Shown: positions 22,790 to 33,310 of the stretch, in pieces
How the letters are laid out: every line of letters begins with the position of its first letter
How positions within the stretch are numbered: position 1 is the stretch's first letter
DNA from: Halichoerus grypus
Lineage: Eukaryota > Chordata > Mammalia > Carnivora > Phocidae
DNA: 64,000 bases
Assembly: GCF_964656455.1 (NCBI RefSeq)
Contig: NC_135717.1
Location: forward strand, 1,178,001 to 1,242,000
Direction of reading: 5' to 3'
Made by a program: the position numbers and the translations under genes
The notes under the pieces: model-generated
What the model saw: only the letters and a program-made list of their open reading frames with translations
Database searches by the model: none
Told to the model about the DNA's origin: nothing

Positions 22790-23000
22790 GATGTCCCTGC
22801 AGAACTTGACGTGCTCATGAGCTTGGCAAACGTCTCCCAGCTTTTAATTTGTGGGAGAAGCGACCTTTTATATTTCAGATCACATGAAGTTAATTTGCAC
22901 TCCAGTTCAAGAGAGCTCCTGAGAAGGTAGGAATGTGATTTCTTAACAGCTGTTACTGTAGGACTCAACATGACAGAAATGATGAGAGGGGAGGCTTCAT
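22790..23000. promoter_or_regulatory. AT-rich non-repetitive island, candidate conserved enhancer
   Basis: CAGCTTTTAATTTGTGGG, CTTTTATATTTCAGATCAC, GAAGTTAATTTGCACTCC and TTCTTAACAGCTGTTAC (a CAGCTG E-box) lie in about 200 bp between GC-rich flanks. No repeat is recognised. Enhancer role is inference. Confidence 0.38.
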
Positions 23001-23099
23001 TTTTAGACAGGAAGAAGCACAAGCTTTCTCCCTGGAGCCCGCCCAGGATGGAGGAATCAGATGGGAAGAACCCGAGGGAGCGTGAGGGCCAACCACTCA

Positions 23100-23480
23100 C
23101 CTTGTGTGATGTCCCTGACCCACAGCTGCCCCACTTCTGTTAGAATACCCCCAGCAATGGAGAGCTCACTACCTCCAGAGCAGCCACAGCTAATGCTGGT
23201 CAGCTTTGGCTGTCAGAAGGTCTTTTTAGTGTTAGGTACGCTCTGCTTTTGTTGACTCTGCCCTGCCACCTGAAGATGCACAGTCACCCCCTTCCTCCTC
23301 CTCACATCAGCCTTTCCAGCGTTTGAGTGGGCTCCACGGCCAGCTCGCCTTCCTCAACTGCCGACCACCTCTGATTCCTTACCCACGCATCCCCGAGCAG
23401 ATGTCCGGGGCCTACCATCCTGTCCCTGGCGATGTCCTGGCCTGCCAGTGTCCCTAAAGTGAGGCACTTAGGACCAGACA
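23100..23480 (+). mobile_element. Ancient LINE-like fragment (CR1/L3-like, uncertain)
   Basis: GGAGAGCTCACTACCTCC, GGCTGTCAGAAGGTC followed by a T-rich stretch, GACTCTGCCCTGCCACC and CACATCAGCCTTTCCAG resemble a widespread mammalian repeat with a 'gggagctcactacctc' and 'gttagaaagttcttcc' order. The class is uncertain. Confidence 0.35.
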
Positions 23481-24440
23481 CGATGTTCCTTTTTCCGACT
23501 GACCGGCCGAGATTCCTATCACGTTCCTACTTCCGGACACCATACCTCTAGCCAGACGGCCAGAGGTCACCTCCATAGCGGGCTTTCAAAGCGTACTGCC
23601 CGGCCACCTGGTTGGTATCCACGGAGAAACCGCCGCATGCCTAGTCCTGTGCCGGTCACTGTCGGGGGTCAGAGCAGGGGAGGCAGCCTGCAGGAGGGCG
23701 AGTCTCGTCCAGTGACGGCTGTTGGTGTCTGGATGAACCCCCCCGCAGGTCATGCTGGCCCACCTGTCACACGTTCCTTGGGGCCCCCCCGGACCCTGAT
23801 GCTCGGACCAGAGCTGGTCACCTGACTCAAGCTAGACCGTTCCCATCAGGAGGTGGGGACAGTGGGTCCGTGCCTGCAGGTGGCTGTGGGGCAGCTTTAT
23901 TCCCCGCGGGGTCTGGGAAATCTGAAGTCTGTTTGCAAAGAAAGAAGAGAGTTGGGGGGCGGGTAGGTGGTGGGCAGAGAAGGGTAGCACATGAGCAAAT
24001 GCAGAGACAGGGGTGGTGGGTGCACGCCCAGAGCCCACCTGTGTCACCTGCCCTCCCGGCTGCCTAGAACCAGGACGTCCCACGGGGCGGGGAAGGAAGG
24101 TGCCGGGAAGCAGGCCCTGAGATCTGGCTCCACCCCTGCCCCAGTCCTTCCTGGTGCCAGGATTCCCCAACGTGCTTGAGACCCGGCTCAGCCCTGTGGG
24201 AAGATCGGAGCCACGCTGACGGCCCCCAGCTTCTCAGGGTCCGGCCCTCCTTGCCGCCCAGGGTGACATAGGTCAGCGCCCATGAGGGGCCAACAGCCCA
24301 TCGCTGGGGGCTCCTCCCGGCTGTGTTGTTTGTGCCATTTGTGGTTTGTTTCCGGCCACTCTGTGAGGCTGTTTATTGGCTACTGGCCACGGACTTGCCC
24401 AGGTGCGGGGCCAGCCAGGTGGGGCGGTGAGGCCGAAGCA
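23481..24440. other. Intergenic, no gene seen
   Basis: Unique GC-rich sequence with nothing recognised. Confidence 0.5.
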
Positions 24441-24444
24441 GTGG

Positions 24445-24625
24445 GACTCAGAGCCCGGCCGAGAGTGCCTCAGTCCCCTCTGTGCCCCTCATGAGCTCAG
24501 GCAAGTGGCCCGCCCTCTCTGAGCCCCCTCTGTAGAATGGGGACCATAGTGCCCCCCGCCCCACAGGCCGGCTGGGACAGTCCCCGGAACCAGCACGGAT
24601 AGAGCGCCTGGCACTTGCCACCATA
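24445..24625 (+). mobile_element. MIR SINE remnant
   Basis: GAGCTCAGGCAAGTGGCC, CCTCTCTGAGCCCCC, TGTAGAATGGGGACCATAG and ATAGAGCGCCTGGCAC give the MIR core and 3' order. Confidence 0.78.
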
Positions 24626-24844
24626 TGAGTGTGCCTTCCCAGATGGCACACTCGTGTGACCGGCAAGTTGGCCGTGGCTGTTGGTGGGGAGCTCAGCTGG
24701 GGCGGAGGGCCGGAGGCCTCCATTTCCTCTGCGGGTGGCCTCTCTGTGGCCTGGGCTCCGAAGGCAAGGGGACCACCTTCTGTGACCCCAGCGTCCCGAG
24801 TCAGATGACGTCTGTTGCAGGCTGCCTGGTGTCCCCTCCCCAGG

Positions 24845-25090
24845 TGGCTGAGCTCAAATGAGACCGCTAGGGTGGCCCTAATGCAATGTGACTGGTGTCC
24901 TCTAGAGAAGGGAGAGCAGGGCACAGGTGTGCACTGAGGGGCGACCACGTGGGGACGCGGAGGAGAGAGGCCTTGCCGGCACCTTGGTCTTCTGGCTTCC
25001 GGACCTCTCAGTACACGTCTGTTGTCTGAGCCGCCCAGGCCGGCTGACGGAGCATCTCTTCAGCCCTACTCTGTCCATCAGGGTGATGAC
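24845..25090 (+). mobile_element. MLT1-type (ERVL-MaLR) LTR remnant
   Basis: GGGTGGCCCTAATGCAATGT, GACTGGTGTCCTC, GACCACGTGGGGACGCGG, GCCGGCACCTTGGTCTTC and CTTCCGGACCTCTCAGT match the 3' half of MLT1 in sense order. It is solitary and has no internal viral genes. Confidence 0.78.
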
Positions 25091-25629
25091 AAAGGCCCGT
25101 CCAGGTTGAAGGAGGGGACACAGCGGACCCTGGCCCCTTCAGGCAGGTGGTGTCAGGACGCCAGAGGCCCAGACGCAGTGGGAAGGGAGGCGTGAGGCCA
25201 GAGTGGGAGCCCCGAGCCCACTGGGCCGGGCCAAGGTGTCCATGGAGCGCGGCCTGCTGTGGTGTTTGTCAACACGCGTGACGTGGGCCTTGGGGCCGTA
25301 GCTGGGGACACTTCAGAGCACAATTCCGAGCCCTCTAAATGAACGTGCTTCTGGGAGAGTGGAGAGGCCATCCACCCTCTCAGAGATGGAAGATGGCCCT
25401 CCAGGCACGGTGCACTGGGGTCCCCCATGGAGGCCCTCCGGAGCCCCGTAACTGCGGTCCTCAGCGCAGACAGTGCTTTGTGGGAGGCCTTGCTGGAGAG
25501 AGGCAGGGGTTCTGGGCTCCAGTCCCCGAGCAGAGCGAGGCCCCAACGTGGGAGAGGAGGTGGGTGTCCAGGGGCCAGTGTGAGCCGAGGGTCCCGGACC
25601 TCCAAGTGGGTGAGTCAGATCTCAATAAA
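25091..25629. other. Intergenic, no gene seen
   Basis: Unique GC-rich sequence with nothing recognised. Confidence 0.5.
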
Positions 25630-25634
25630 GCAGC

Positions 25635-25755
25635 TAAAATATAACAGCGCCCACCTTCATAGAGTTCTTAAGGGTGTTCATTATTTCCTGTAAAATATTT
25701 AAAATGGTGCCTGGCACATGCTAAATGCTCAATAAATGTTAGCTATTAAAAAATA
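25635..25755 (+). mobile_element. MIR SINE 3' end remnant
   Basis: TTCATAGAGTTCTTAAGGG, then GGTGCCTGGCACATGC and CTCAATAAATGTTAGC match the MIR tail. Confidence 0.82.
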
Positions 25756-26099
25756 ATAAATCTCTTTAAGGCTCCGCAGCTCTGCCTCCCCCAGGGAGCC
25801 TGCACAGACAGGGGCCTCCTCCCTGCCTCCCGTCCAGGGCCCTCACCCCTCTCGTTTCTTCAGACACCTCTGTCCGTGGGCTCTCGGGGCAGTCACCCTG
25901 GAGGGGCCCCTCCCCGCCCTCACCCCTGCTGTCCGTGCCCTTCCAGTCCAGGGGAGGCCAGCAGCGAGGCACCTGCAGGTAACGAGGTGATCTGGATGGA
26001 CAGGCACCTCGAGGCTGGGGCTGGGTCCTGCTCCCGGGCCCTGGCTGGGGGCTGCCTCCGTGAAGCGTGTGGATTTCTGACCTGGAGGACAGCCTGGTA
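25756..26099. other. Intergenic, no gene seen
   Basis: Unique GC-rich sequence with nothing recognised. Confidence 0.5.
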
Positions 26100-26345
26100 A
26101 ATACATGGGTGAACATTTGCAGATGTTAAGCTGGCAGAATGGCTAATAATTTAGGTGATATTAAAACTATCCAGCTTTGTCTGCTTAAATTACAAGAATA
26201 AAACGAGATTTATCAAGGGCAGAGCCAGAACAAGCCAACAAAAGAGAAAGGATCAGAAATAGAAAAAAGAAGAAATTTGAAATGGTGGAAACATGGAGAA
26301 GGACCGGCAGGTAGTCCCTGATGAGAAATCACACATTAATCATTG
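26100..26345. promoter_or_regulatory. AT-rich non-repetitive island, candidate conserved enhancer
   Basis: GGCTAATAATTTAGGTG, GCTTAAATTACAAG, CGAGATTTATCAAGG and a purine-rich run at about 26235-26290 sit between GC-rich flanks. No repeat is recognised. Regulatory role is inference. Confidence 0.36.
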
Positions 26346-26504
26346 TAAGGAGCCCTCCAGGTCCGTGGGGGTGTGCAGAACACCTTACTGGCTTCAGCTG
26401 GGCCACGCTGCCTGGGTGAGCCGGCCAGGGGCTGCAGGCCCCAAGAGAGACCAGAGGCCCAGCGGAGAAGGAGGCCCTGTGCGGCAAACGCACCAGTAGC
26501 ATCT

Positions 26505-26770
26505 GCACGTGCATGGAGCACCTACTATGTGCCCGGCGCAGGGCTGGAGCACTTCATCATACGTGGTCGAGCATGCATTATGGGCGGGGCGCCTTGGAGG
26601 CAGCCTCCCAAGAGCTGCAAATGATTCTGAATGCCAGGTGTGTCCACTCCTAATTTATGGATGAGTGGCCAGGCTCAGAGAAGTTTGCCCACTTGCCCAA
26701 GGTCACACAGCCAGGAAGTGGCAGGACCAAGGCGTGGGCCCAGAGTGGCTGAATTCTGGAGCCCATAATT
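26505..26770 (-). mobile_element. MIR SINE remnant (antisense)
   Basis: GGAGCACCTACTATGTGCC, CTAATTTATGGATGAGTGG, CCAGGCTCAGAGAAGTTTGC, CACTTGCCCAAGGTCACACA and CCAGGAAGTGGCAGGACC give an almost complete MIR complement. Confidence 0.92.
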
Positions 26771-26779
26771 CTTCTGTTT

Positions 26780-28000
26780 GACGCTTGTGTTGAGTGCATG
26801 CTGTGCGCAGGGGTGGAGGGTGTCGAGGTGAGCAGGGCTCCCGCCCCAGGTGGTGCGGTGGAAGGGGAGACAGGGATAAACCAGCAAATGGTCACACTGC
26901 AGTGTGATGAGTCCTCTGATGGGTAAACCCAGGGGCTCCGGGGAGCACGGGAGGCCCTCGTAACTTACCCTGGCCTGCGAGTCAGGGCAAGCCGATGAGA
27001 AGAACGGCCAGGAGTTAGCCAGGCCGTGGGCGTGTGTCATGGTGGAGATGGTCCGAGCAGATGAAGCAGTTTGACGGCCAGGCGTCCTGGGAGGGTTGCA
27101 CGTTGTTGCTTCCGAACTGAGCCTCTGGCGTGAAGGGGACAGTGGGGACAGATACGGCCTGGAAGCCATGCCGGGGCGGGAGCGTGGATCGCGTCTTGGA
27201 CCCTGGGGAAACTTGGGGTGCTCTTTGACAGGCAGGCAAGAGGCTCAGATTGGTGCTTTAGAAAGATCTCAGAGACGGGATTGAGGGCTTTGTTCTCGAG
27301 GCGGAGAGATCAGCGGGAGCTGCTGTGGAAGCTGTCCCTCAGGACTTGTAAGCCAGGGGAGCTCATCTTCAATGAGAGTACGTGGAAAGGGGAATCCAGT
27401 GTCTCACCTGCGTGGGGACAGTGACCATCAGAATCCTCCCAGGACTCATTGTCTCTGGAAGAGAAATCTTGCAGAAGATGGAGTCATGTGCCATCCCTGA
27501 GCTGGGCACTGTGGCCAGACAGTGGATACTTCGAGTGGTCAGGCTGGCCACCTTCGAGGGACGGGTTGAGCCCGTGGCTGACAGCCCCCACCCAGACCCC
27601 GCGGCACTGCGTGGGGGCGGCTGGAGCCCCGAGGACACACTGATGCCCAGCTCACCGTGGTCAGGGCGGCAGGTGGGAGAGGCCCAGGCCAGCACGGGGC
27701 AGCAGGGCAAGGAATGGCTTCCAGAGACACTTAGAAGGTCAGTTTGGCGGATTCGGAAGGATTGGCAGATGTGGGAAGAGGGTGGGATCTGGAAATGATT
27801 TCTAGGGTTCTGGTTTGATCAGCTAATGAGGTGGTGGTGCTATCTACTGATGTGGGGCTATTTCAGGCATGTTGAATTTGAGGTGCCTGCAGGACATCTG
27901 GGGGGCTGGTGTCCAAAGAAAGGTCTAGGGCAGAGAGCCATGTGGGGACCATCAGTGGGGGGCTGTGGGTCCTAGTGTGTGAGGAGGAGGGCCTCAGGGG
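26780..28000 (+). mobile_element. Long ancient mammal-wide repeat remnant (family uncertain)
   Basis: Scattered but ordered matches to a common old repeat type: CATGCTGTGCGCAGG, GGGAGACAGGGATAAACC, then far downstream GTTCTGGTTTGATCAGCTAA, TGAGGTGGTGGTGCTATC, GGCATGTTGAATTTGAGGTG and CAGGACATCTGGGG. The middle (27070-27800) is too eroded to assign and may be unique. No gene is seen. Confidence 0.42.
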
Positions 28001-28361
28001 TCTTGCTTCTGCTGGTCAGGTCCGTGGGGGTGGAAGGAAGGTGGGAAGGGGCAGGAGAAGTGGGGGCGATGGTACTCATGCTCCGGAGCCAAGAAAAGAG
28101 TTTCCAGGGCGAGAAGGTGGTCGACCAGCTGTCTCATTGCCCCAGCAGCGTCTGTGCCTTGGCTGGGGATCCTGTGCCTACTCATCCCTCTGTCTCGGGA
28201 CATCTTGTGGGGGACTCGTGGCAGCAGAGGTTCGTGGGCCCCAGGCTGGAGCCTGGCAGATGGTGCTGGTTGCCTTCTGGGGGCTCACAGCATGGCCTGC
28301 AGACCCGTCTGGGTCCCAACACAGACAGCCCTGGGGTTCCTCAGGGACCCCTTGTGCGGGG

Positions 28362-28474
28362 CTGCCGCCGGGCTTGGGCTGTCCTGGTTGGCCCCCCAGA
28401 GCTCACTGTGCTTGCGTGGCCAGCCTGGACACCACGAGGAGCAGGCGGCAGGGCCTGGACCCCTCGCCCACACC
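28362..28474 (+). repeat. Left arm of a 113-bp inverted repeat
   Basis: From CTGCCGCCGGGCTTGGG to CTCGCCCACACC. It matches the reverse complement of 28811-28923 at 112 of 113 positions by hand alignment. The one difference is ACCACGAGG here against ACCGCGAGG in the other arm. Similarity stops sharply at both ends. Confidence 0.96.
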
Positions 28475-28810
28475 CGGAGAGCTGCCACCCAGAGAGCCTC
28501 AGGGACGAAGGGCTGAGCCAGCCATCTCATCCCTGTTCTGCACGGGAGGCTGAGGACGGTCGGCTCGGAGGAGGGGAAGGCGCTGCATCTTGGCTGAAAG
28601 CGGGTCTACCACACACCTAATGCTGAGGCTGACCCCGCAAGGCAGATGCTGGTGATGAGGGAGGGTTGAGGCCCCCCAGCACCCAGGAACTTGACACGCC
28701 CTGAGCGTGGTATTCCGTGTGGGGTAGGCCGGCCCCGCAAGCCACCTCGGGCCCAGCTGGCCAGAGGATGACGGGAGGTGCCTGCAGCGGGGCCTGGGGT
28801 GCTGGCTCGA

Positions 28811-28923
28811 GGTGTGGGCGAGGGGTCCAGGCCCTGCCGCCTGCTCCTCGCGGTGTCCAGGCTGGCCACGCAAGCACAGTGAGCTCTGGGGGGCCAACCA
28901 GGACAGCCCAAGCCCGGCGGCAG
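28811..28923 (-). repeat. Right arm of a 113-bp inverted repeat
   Basis: The reverse complement matches 28362-28474 except for one base. The arms are separated by 336 bp (28475-28810) of unique GC-rich sequence. Open frames on opposite strands therefore share the same peptide (PQSSLCLRGQPGH), which is a consequence of the duplication and not evidence of coding. Confidence 0.96.
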
Positions 28924-29880
28924 GGGCGTGGGACCGGCCAGTGGGGCCTCAGAGGGCCACTAATGATGGCCGCACGCCAGAGCCCCTCACGCAGTCCTGC
29001 CGAGCACGTCCCCAGCTTCTGAGTCGTCAGGAACCCAATTAGGGGTGTCTTAGAACCAGTCAGGCAGCTCTGCTGGTTGTCCAAGCCGTGGGGGATGGGC
29101 TGGGCTGGGCACCTGCCACACCCTGACCAGCTGTAGTGGGGCCTTGCTGGGCGGGGGGCTGCATTCCATCGGCACCCCGGGGGCGGATGTGGGGCGCAGC
29201 CACTGCAGGGGGGGCTTGGTGAATGAGTGGCCGGTCAGCATGGGTCTCAGCACGATGTCTTTTCTGCCCGGTGGGTGGGGGGGTGTGCGGTGGACGGGCT
29301 GATGGGCTGGGCTGCTTGGAGGTCCACCAGGAACCAGTTCCAAAGGTTACATTTCCACTGGACTTGGTCCCGAGGGGCCGTCTGGTTGACCCCGCGGTTT
29401 ACAGTGGGAGAGACAGACGTCCTCAAGACGGGGGGAAGTGGAGAGGTGAGCCTGGTCCCTCTGTGTCATCTCAGCCAAGTGACGGTGCAGCTCGGGCCCT
29501 TTAGGACAGAGCCCACCCCTCCTCCTACCCAACTCATTCTGCTGTGTCCACGCTTACTGGAAACAACAGACACCCAGCTTGGGTTTGCTGAGACAAGAAA
29601 GGAATTTACTGGAAGGCAGGATTCTGGGGTTTTACACATAAAGGAAGCCTCTGTCAGCACGCAGTCCCCCGTAGGGCAGCCTCTTCCCCCGGCCTGGTGG
29701 GTGAGAGGCGACACGGCCCCGGCCCCACGGTGCCCAGAGCCTCACACCGCATGCCGCCTGCCCCCACGCAGGCTCTGCCCCCAGACAGGGTCAGCTTACA
29801 CTCCTCTAGCTGGTTTTCCTCTGGGAAGGACCATGGTTAGTCCAGCTTAGTCAGGTGCTCTCCTCGAGGTTGACACTGGC
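28924..29880. other. Intergenic, no gene seen
   Basis: Unique GC-rich sequence, with a TTTGCTGAGACAAG block near 29583 that is locally A/T-richer. No exon is supported. Confidence 0.5.
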
Positions 29881-29884
29881 CTGT

Positions 29885-30105
29885 TGTTAGGGGCTGAATC
29901 GTGTCCCCTCCCAAGTCCATGTGTCGAAGTCCTACATGTGACTGTATTTGGAGATAGGGCCCTGATGTTGAAATGAGGCTGTCAGTGTGGCCTTGTCCAG
30001 TGCGACGGGTAGGGTGATCATTCCTTCATTCCGGAAGGGTCTGCGCCATTAGTCTCTCCTCCCTGTCCTAACCCATGGAGGGAGGTTTGTAGGAGAGTGG
30101 CAGCT
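29885..30105 (+). mobile_element. MLT1-type (ERVL-MaLR) LTR 5' part
   Basis: GGGGCTGAATCGTGTCCCC, CATGTGTCGAAGTCCTA, GTGACTGTATTTGGAGATAG and GAAATGAGGCTGTCAGTG follow the MLT1 5' half in sense order. Confidence 0.82.
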
Positions 30106-30109
30106 TCCG

Positions 30110-30600
30110 TTAGAACTGCACTATTGGGGATTATTCGTTCATTTATTGAATATTCTCAGAGTCTGTGCTGTGTGCCTGGCGTGGTCCTATACCTAGCGGG
30201 GACAGTCAGACGAGCAACAAGGGAACCAACAGTAAAGATCGTTCCACGCAAAGGGGCATGCTCTGAAGATGACCCCACGCAGTGCTGTGATAGGAGGTGA
30301 CTTTAGCTGGGAGGGTCAGAGCAGCTTCCTCAATGGCCAAGTATACATCTGCAGGAAGGGCATTCCAGGCAGAAGAAACAGCCCGTGCAAAGGCCCTGGG
30401 GTCGAAACAGATTTGGAGTGGGTGCCGGAGGTGGTCACTGGAGCGTGGCAAACACAGGGCAGGCAGGTGGAAAAAGGAAGCCGGACGAAGTCATTAGCAC
30501 CTTGTCCACAGGCCAGGGCGGGGAGTGACATGAGAAGACGCTGGAGGTTTGAGCGGGGGAGTGACGCGATGTGTGTTATGAAAGATTGAGCTGACATCTC
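30110..30600 (+). mobile_element. Ancient mammal-wide repeat remnant (family uncertain)
   Basis: ATTTATTGAATATTCTCAG with GTGTGCCTGGCGTGG, then GGGCATTCCAGGCAGAAG, AACAGCCCGTGCAAAGGCCC and GAGTGACGCGATGTGTG follow the order of the old repeat type also seen at 17290 and 19870. It is the best-preserved copy here. Confidence 0.6.
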
Positions 30601-31995
30601 TCTGGAGAGAGGAAGGTAGGGAGGGAGGGAGATCAGGAGAGGCCACCAGAGTGACCTGGGGAGATCCAGGGCCCTGGCCCCTAGCTGGAGGGTCGGGGAT
30701 TGGGGGCTGCTTTTGAGCTGGAGCCTGTTGGGGGGCGTGGAGAGGACAGAGCACCCGGGTGTGAACCCAGGCTCAGTCCCCCCTCCCCGCCCGGGTGTGG
30801 CCCACAGAGCTCCAGCTTTCTCACCTCCTCCTCCACGGGGGTGTGATGAGCAGCCACACCCAGACTTCCCTGCCCCCCTCCCCCCTGGGCAGTCCCCTCT
30901 CGCAGGCGTGGCTGCCTGTGGGTGGCTTCTGTGGGGCAGGTGCCCGAGACTCCTCCCCACCGCAACCTCCAGTACCCCAGACGCTGGGCATGTGAGTGCT
31001 GCACCGCCTCCCCTCCCCTCCTCCCTGCTCAGATGAGAGCCCCAGGCAGGGCTGCGGCTCCATGGCCTGCTCTGACATCCTGCCTCCCCCCACCCCGGGT
31101 CCCGGTCTGGGTCCCAGCCCTCCCATTTGACTTGCCGGTCTCACCTGAGCACCCCGCACGGCCCGGGCCCTGGGACAGGTTGGGGTTGCCACCACCCTGC
31201 AGCCTCCAGGGGTCAGGAGCACCCCGATAAAGCAGGGGTACTGTCTCTGGGCTGCCGGTGTCTTCGACGGGGCCGGAGGAAAGCCCGGAAGGTGGAAAGT
31301 GAATGTGATCTGGAGCCAGGTCTGATGCAGACACATCTGTGTCCCAAGGAGGTGGCAGGGCAGGGCTGCCAGGGGAGAGCCCCCGTGTCCCCGGGGCCTG
31401 GCACAAGCAGGCTGCCTGGGGAGAGGGTCAGCCGCCCTTGGAACAGCTAGGAGCACCCTCCAGCTGGCTGGGAAGCTCAAGGAGGTGGCATCCCTGTGCT
31501 CCCACCGCCCAGACGGAACACGTAGTAACACGCACGGGGCTCTCCAACCCCCTCCCCACCAGGGGTTTCACGCATGGACAACATACGCTTGTACCCACAC
31601 GGCCCGCGGAGCTTCCCAGAAATGGGTCTCGCGGGCCTACCGTTGGGCGCAGCCTTTCTGCTCCGTGTCCACGGATGCCGCGTGCTTGTCCCGGGTTGCA
31701 GGGTCCCCGCACGAGGCATGAGGGACGCAGCTGCAGTGGGCCGCCTGGCGCTCTTCCCGGACACGTGTGCGGGGGTCTTGAGGGGCAGAGTGGGGCCACT
31801 GGGTCCCAGGGGATGTGTGTGTGCAACGGTCCGGCAGACCGCGGAGCGGCCTCCCCGAATGAGGGCACTCCCGCCAGCCTCTGGCCGCCGCGCGTTCGCT
31901 GGCCTCTCGTGGTTGTGAAGAGGCATCTCATTGAGGCTTCCGTTTGCATCTCCCCATCCTGAGCTCAGTGCCCACCGAGCTGCTGCGGACCGCCC
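30601..31995. other. Intergenic, no gene seen
   Basis: GC-rich unique sequence. Overlapping open frames of up to 236 codons have no recognisable product. Confidence 0.5.
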
Positions 31996-31999
31996 ACCG

Positions 32000-32400
32000 G
32001 GCACAGTTCCCTTCCTCCCCAGCTCTCCGAGGGGTTGCCTTCCTTATTGATTTGGAGGGGTCCTCCGTGCACACTGGGCATGAATCCTCAGTTGCTGATG
32101 TGTGTTGCAAATCTTGGCTCTGGATCCGAGGCCGTCTTATTGCCTTGTGTATGCCGTGCTTTGTCATACAGACTTTTCTAATTTCGCTCTCGTTGGATTT
32201 ATTGATCTTTCCCCGCGTGACTTGTGCGTTCCGTGTTTGTTTAAGAAACCTTGCCCCGCTTGGAGGTCGTAAATAGGTTTGCCTGCCCATTAAGTTCTCT
32301 TGCCCACCTGGGACGAATTCTGTAACGGCATGAGGTAGGGATCTCATTTAGTATCTCCCAGCTAGTTAGCCAATTTCCCCAGATCCAGTTATTACATAAT
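32000..32400 (-). mobile_element. L1M remnant (antisense)
   Basis: The plus strand reads as the complement of an old L1: GAATCCTCAGTTGCTGATG, CTTTGTCATACAGAC, GGATTTATTGATCTTTCC, GCATGAGGTAGGGATCTC, CCAGCTAGTTAGCCAATTTC and CCAGATCCAGTTATTAC. Upstream sequence from 31915 (GAAGAGGCATCTCATTGAGG) may belong to the same element. It is heavily decayed and cannot be coding. Confidence 0.75.
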
Positions 32401-33008
32401 CCATCTTCCCCTTCCTGATGGTGTGGCCGCCCCCGCCGGGTCCCGGGTGCGCCTCTCTGTGCGGCCCTCCTTCTGGGTCTCGGTCTGCTCAGCGCCTCCT
32501 CGTGATGAATGGGGTGATTTGCGTTTCTGGCAGCCCCAGGAAAGGAGCTTGGGAAGCTGGAAGCAGAAAGAGGTGAGGAGGCCACACGGGCCGTTGGTGG
32601 TGGCGATGAGGCGAAGAGGCATCCATTGGGGACAGGTGTGGGGATCGCTAAACAGTGTTAAATGGAAATAGACTGACTTTCAGAAGGGACAGGCAGCATT
32701 GGGGTTCCATTGTCCACGTTCTCAGATACAAGCTTCCTTGGCTCTCTCAAGTTAGCAGGGTGAGGACCAGCCCCAGGAGCCTGGGCCCCCAGTGGGCTCC
32801 CACCCCCCCCCCCGTGCAGGACAGCTGCCCCAACCGGTGGGGAGCGGACACTGGGAGACCCCCGGCAGAGCCCCCTCCTCACTGAGCACCGTGGCCTCAC
32901 ACCGCAGGGGCCCAGGGCGCTGGCCCGGCCCTGAGCCATCAGGGGGTCTCCCTAGTAGGTTACTAGGGCAGGAGTCCTGGAGCCCTGAGATGGGGGTGTC
33001 AGCCCTGG
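32401..33008. other. Intergenic, no gene seen
   Basis: Unique GC-rich sequence with a C run near 32804-32813. Nothing else is recognised. Confidence 0.5.
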
Positions 33009-33310
33009 GGCTGCAGGAACAAAGCACCACAGAAGGGTCAGCTGAAACCACAGAAACTTATTTGCTCACATCCTGGAGGCTGGAAGCGAGAGATCCACGT
33101 GTGGGCTCGGCTGGTTTCTCCTGAGGCCTCTCTCCGTGGCATGTAGACACTGGCGTCTCCCCGGGTCCTCCCGTGGTCGTCCCCCAGTGCGTGTCTGTGT
33201 CCTCATGTCCTCCTCTTATAGGACCCCAGTCCCACCGGATGGGGGCCCACCCTTGGGCCTATTTTACCTGAATCACTTCTACATCGCACGGGGGGCTAGG
33301 ACGGCGACAT
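33009..33310 (-). mobile_element. MLT1-type (ERVL-MaLR) LTR remnant, antisense
   Basis: CAGGAACAAAGCACCACAG, AGAAACTTATTTGCTCAC, CCTGGAGGCTGGAAG, TCTCCTGAGGCCTCTCTCC, CCTCTTATAGGACCCCAGTC and GGGGGCCCACCCTTGGGC match the MLT1 complement along its length. Confidence 0.9.

Noticed and set aside
28499..28897. Minus-strand 132-codon frame sharing a peptide with a plus-strand frame at 28154-28516
   Set aside because: The shared peptide is caused by the 113-bp inverted repeat. It is not independent evidence of coding.
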